7,254 nt of DNA. Origin: Chloroflexota bacterium. Its GTDB lineage: Bacteria > Chloroflexota > Anaerolineae > Anaerolineales > DRMV01. This document shows, in pieces, positions 5,712-7,254 of this stretch. The notes beneath the pieces were generated by a model. The model was given only the letters and a program-made list of their open reading frames with translations, was not told the origin of the DNA and searched no databases. Each line of letters opens with the position of its first letter. Positions within the stretch are counted from its first letter, which is position 1. The stretch covers positions 1 to 7,254 of the forward strand of contig JAADEP010000079.1 in the NCBI GenBank assembly GCA_013153335.1, given 5' to 3'. The translations under genes were made by a program, and so were the position numbers.

Positions 5712-5718
5712 CAGTGCC

Positions 5719-6663
5719 ATGAAACGCACTTCGATCGGTTGGATTTTGCTTGCGCTTGGGGTCCTAGCCCTCGGGCTGGGCGCGTGCCAAGCCCCCGAGA
5801 CGTTGAGTTTTCACCGCGCGATTCAGGCCGCGTATTTGGCCCCGCACACGCCGGTGGGGCATCAAGCCGCCGATGCCCAGGCCGCGACGCGCGAGGCTTA
5901 TCCGCGCGTGTTCTTCGCGGTCATCGGCGATTTTGGGGTTAACGGCCCCAACGAAGCCGCAGTCGCGCATTTGGTGCACGAACGCAACCCAGACTTTATC
6001 GTCACTGTGGGGGACAACAACTATCCCAACGGCACCAAGCTCACTTGGGAAGACAACGTATTGCGTCATTACGGCGACTACATCGAGCGCCAGGCCTTCT
6101 TCCCCGCGCTAGGGAACCACGACTGGGGCTATGGGAGCCCGCAAAGCACGCCCTACCAGATCGAAGCCCTGGACTATCTGCCCGGCAACCGGCGCTACTA
6201 TGACTTCCTTTGGGGGCCGGTGCACTTTTTCGTGCTGGATAGCAACTGGCAAGAACCCGACGGCATCACAGCAGACTCCAAGCAAGCCCAATGGTTGCGC
6301 GAGCGCCTGGCCTCCTCACCCGTGCCGTGGCAGGTGGTGATTTTGCACCACGCGCCCTATTCGTCGGGCATGCACGGACCGCAAGAGAAGCTGCAATGGC
6401 CATACGCGGAATGGGGCGCGGATGTGGTCATCGCGGGCCACGATCACACATATGAGCGCATCCACCGGGACGGCATTCTCTATTTGGTCAACGGCATCGG
6501 CGGCGCGAGTCTTTATAACTTTGAGCACGGGCCTGTGGAAGGCAGCGTTGTACGCTTCAATAAGGATTATGGCGCGCTCTTCGTATGGGCTGACGGCCAG
6601 CAAATGCGCTTCGAGATGCACGCGGTGGAACGCGGGCTCATTGATTCGTTTTCTCTGCCTTAA
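5719..6663 (+). CDS. Secreted lipoprotein metallophosphoesterase, purple acid phosphatase-like
   Basis: The product is 314 residues. A signal peptide (residues 1-22) ends in a lipobox L-G-A-C23, so it should be lipid-anchored outside the cytoplasmic membrane. The calcineurin-like dimetal site is complete: GDFG (70-73), GDNNY (98-102), GNHDWG (132-137), ILHHAPY (208-214) and GHDHTYERI (240-248). The Tyr in GDxxY and the HxH close match the tartrate-resistant/purple acid phosphatase type of Fe-containing phosphatase, which hydrolyses phosphomonoesters; the natural substrate is unknown. Start choice: a frame from TTG 5701 adds six residues before the signal peptide, but ATG 5719 has GGAG 7 nt upstream and gives a normal lipoprotein signal. 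It lies 33 nt after ftsI and may be cotranscribed, though it has no evident link to division. No terminator is clear just downstream. Confidence 0.9.
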   Translation: MKRTSIGWILLALGVLALGLGACQAPETLSFHRAIQAAYLAPHTPVGHQAADAQAATREAYPRVFFAVIGDFGVNGPNEAAVAHLVHERNPDFIVTVGDNNYPNGTKLTWEDNVLRHYGDYIERQAFFPALGNHDWGYGSPQSTPYQIEALDYLPGNRRYYDFLWGPVHFFVLDSNWQEPDGITADSKQAQWLRERLASSPVPWQVVILHHAPYSSGMHGPQEKLQWPYAEWGADVVIAGHDHTYERIHRDGILYLVNGIGGASLYNFEHGPVEGSVVRFNKDYGALFVWADGQQMRFEMHAVERGLIDSFSLP

Positions 6664-6963
6664 TTGGATGGCTCGAACAAGCGGGGACCCAACGCCCTGT
6701 GCCGGGCGCCGCACCCATCTCCCAAGCGCCCACATCCCACTCGGGGGACACGCGGCGCGACGACGCGGCTGCGAACACCCCGAGCTCGGGCTGGGGGTCG
6801 GTTGTGTACCACGCGACACGGATGGGGTAACAGCCTGGCCGATGAGGAATGGTAAGGAGCGCGCTCGCGCATCGCGACCCGCTCGGGCCACGTCGCGGGA
6901 CGGACGAGGTAGGCTGAGCCCGGGTGCAACGTGCGCGCGGCCGGGTAGCCTTCCAACCTACGT
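6664..6963. other. Convergent intergenic region with no recognised gene
   Basis: About 300 bp of G+C-rich DNA lie between the phosphoesterase stop and the sucD terminator. No tRNA, RNase P, tmRNA or SRP RNA consensus was recognised. Several short palindromes occur, such as GAGCGCGCTC and a CGCGAC/GTCGCG pair near 6875-6901, plus the nested hairpin at 6911-6951. A minus-strand frame with high third-position G+C (including RVAWYTTDPQPELGVF and SPEWDVGAWEMG) runs through the left part and overlaps the phosphoesterase 3' end, but has no supported start and no family I recognise. Confidence 0.4.
6911..6951. repeat. Nested imperfect hairpin
   Basis: AGGCT (6911-6915) pairs with AGCCT (6947-6951), CCCGG (6919-6923) with CCGGG (6941-6945), and GTGC with GCGC near the tip. 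There is no adjacent T-run on the plus strand. It could be a weak transcription or RNA-end structure for the phosphoesterase message, or part of an unrecognised structured RNA. Confidence 0.35.
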
Positions 6964-6995
6964 AAAAAAGCCCCGGCCCGCGCGCGGGCCGGGGC
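6964..6995 (-). terminator. Intrinsic terminator of sucD
   Basis: A perfect 26-nt palindrome (6970-6995; arms of GCCCCGGCCCGCG type) is followed on the minus strand by six T (plus-strand A 6964-6969). It lies 23 nt beyond the sucD stop. On the plus strand no T-run follows, so it acts mainly leftward. Confidence 0.92.
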
Positions 6996-7018
6996 ACAAA
7001 ACGCAGCAGGCAGAGCGC

Positions 7019-7254
<236 letters not shown>

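Noticed and set aside
5701..5718. TTG start for the phosphoesterase
   Set aside because: It would put six residues before the signal peptide; ATG 5719 has a properly spaced Shine-Dalgarno.
6664..6963. RNase P RNA, tmRNA or SRP RNA in the intergenic region
   Set aside because: None of the conserved core sequences of these RNAs could be found.

Overview
The window is G+C-rich bacterial DNA, probably chromosomal, from a member of the Chloroflexota or a similar high-G+C lineage. That assignment is an inference from the style of the proteins and of the transposase remnant; there is no rRNA or other marker to settle it. It holds a conserved cell-division block, a graveyard of mobile elements carrying an orphan toxin-immunity gene, and the edges of two genes that run off the window.

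Positions 1-90 carry the start of a leftward gene with a clear promoter and Shine-Dalgarno. Positions 91 to about 2300 are accessory DNA. There are two related element ends (91-213 and 2032-2288). The second is a complete 257-bp miniature element with inverted ends and flanking direct repeats. Between them lies a frameshifted, truncated integrase-type (DDE) transposase on the minus strand, bounded by a nearly perfect 20-bp inverted repeat (246-265 and 1899-1918). In the middle of that transposon remnant sits a visibly A+T-richer segment (about 405-1168). It encodes an Imm11-like (DUF1629) immunity protein, preceded by a 3' gene scrap that ends in an ATGA overlap with it. The scrap is most simply read as the last codons of the lost cognate toxin.

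From about 2300 the window returns to core genes. A sigma70-like promoter leads into rsmH, an ftsL-like gene and a class B penicillin-binding protein (ftsI/PBP2 type), joined by two ATGA overlaps and so probably translationally coupled. These supply a 16S rRNA methyltransferase and two septal peptidoglycan/divisome parts. mraZ, normally directly upstream of rsmH, is absent and mobile-element debris lies in its place. mraY and the mur genes do not follow either. Instead a purple-acid-phosphatase-like metallophosphoesterase lipoprotein follows 33 nt downstream, with its ribosome-binding site inside a small hairpin.

About 300 bp with no recognised gene (6664-6963) separate it from the convergent 3' end of sucD (succinyl-CoA ligase alpha subunit) at the right edge, which is closed by a textbook intrinsic terminator.
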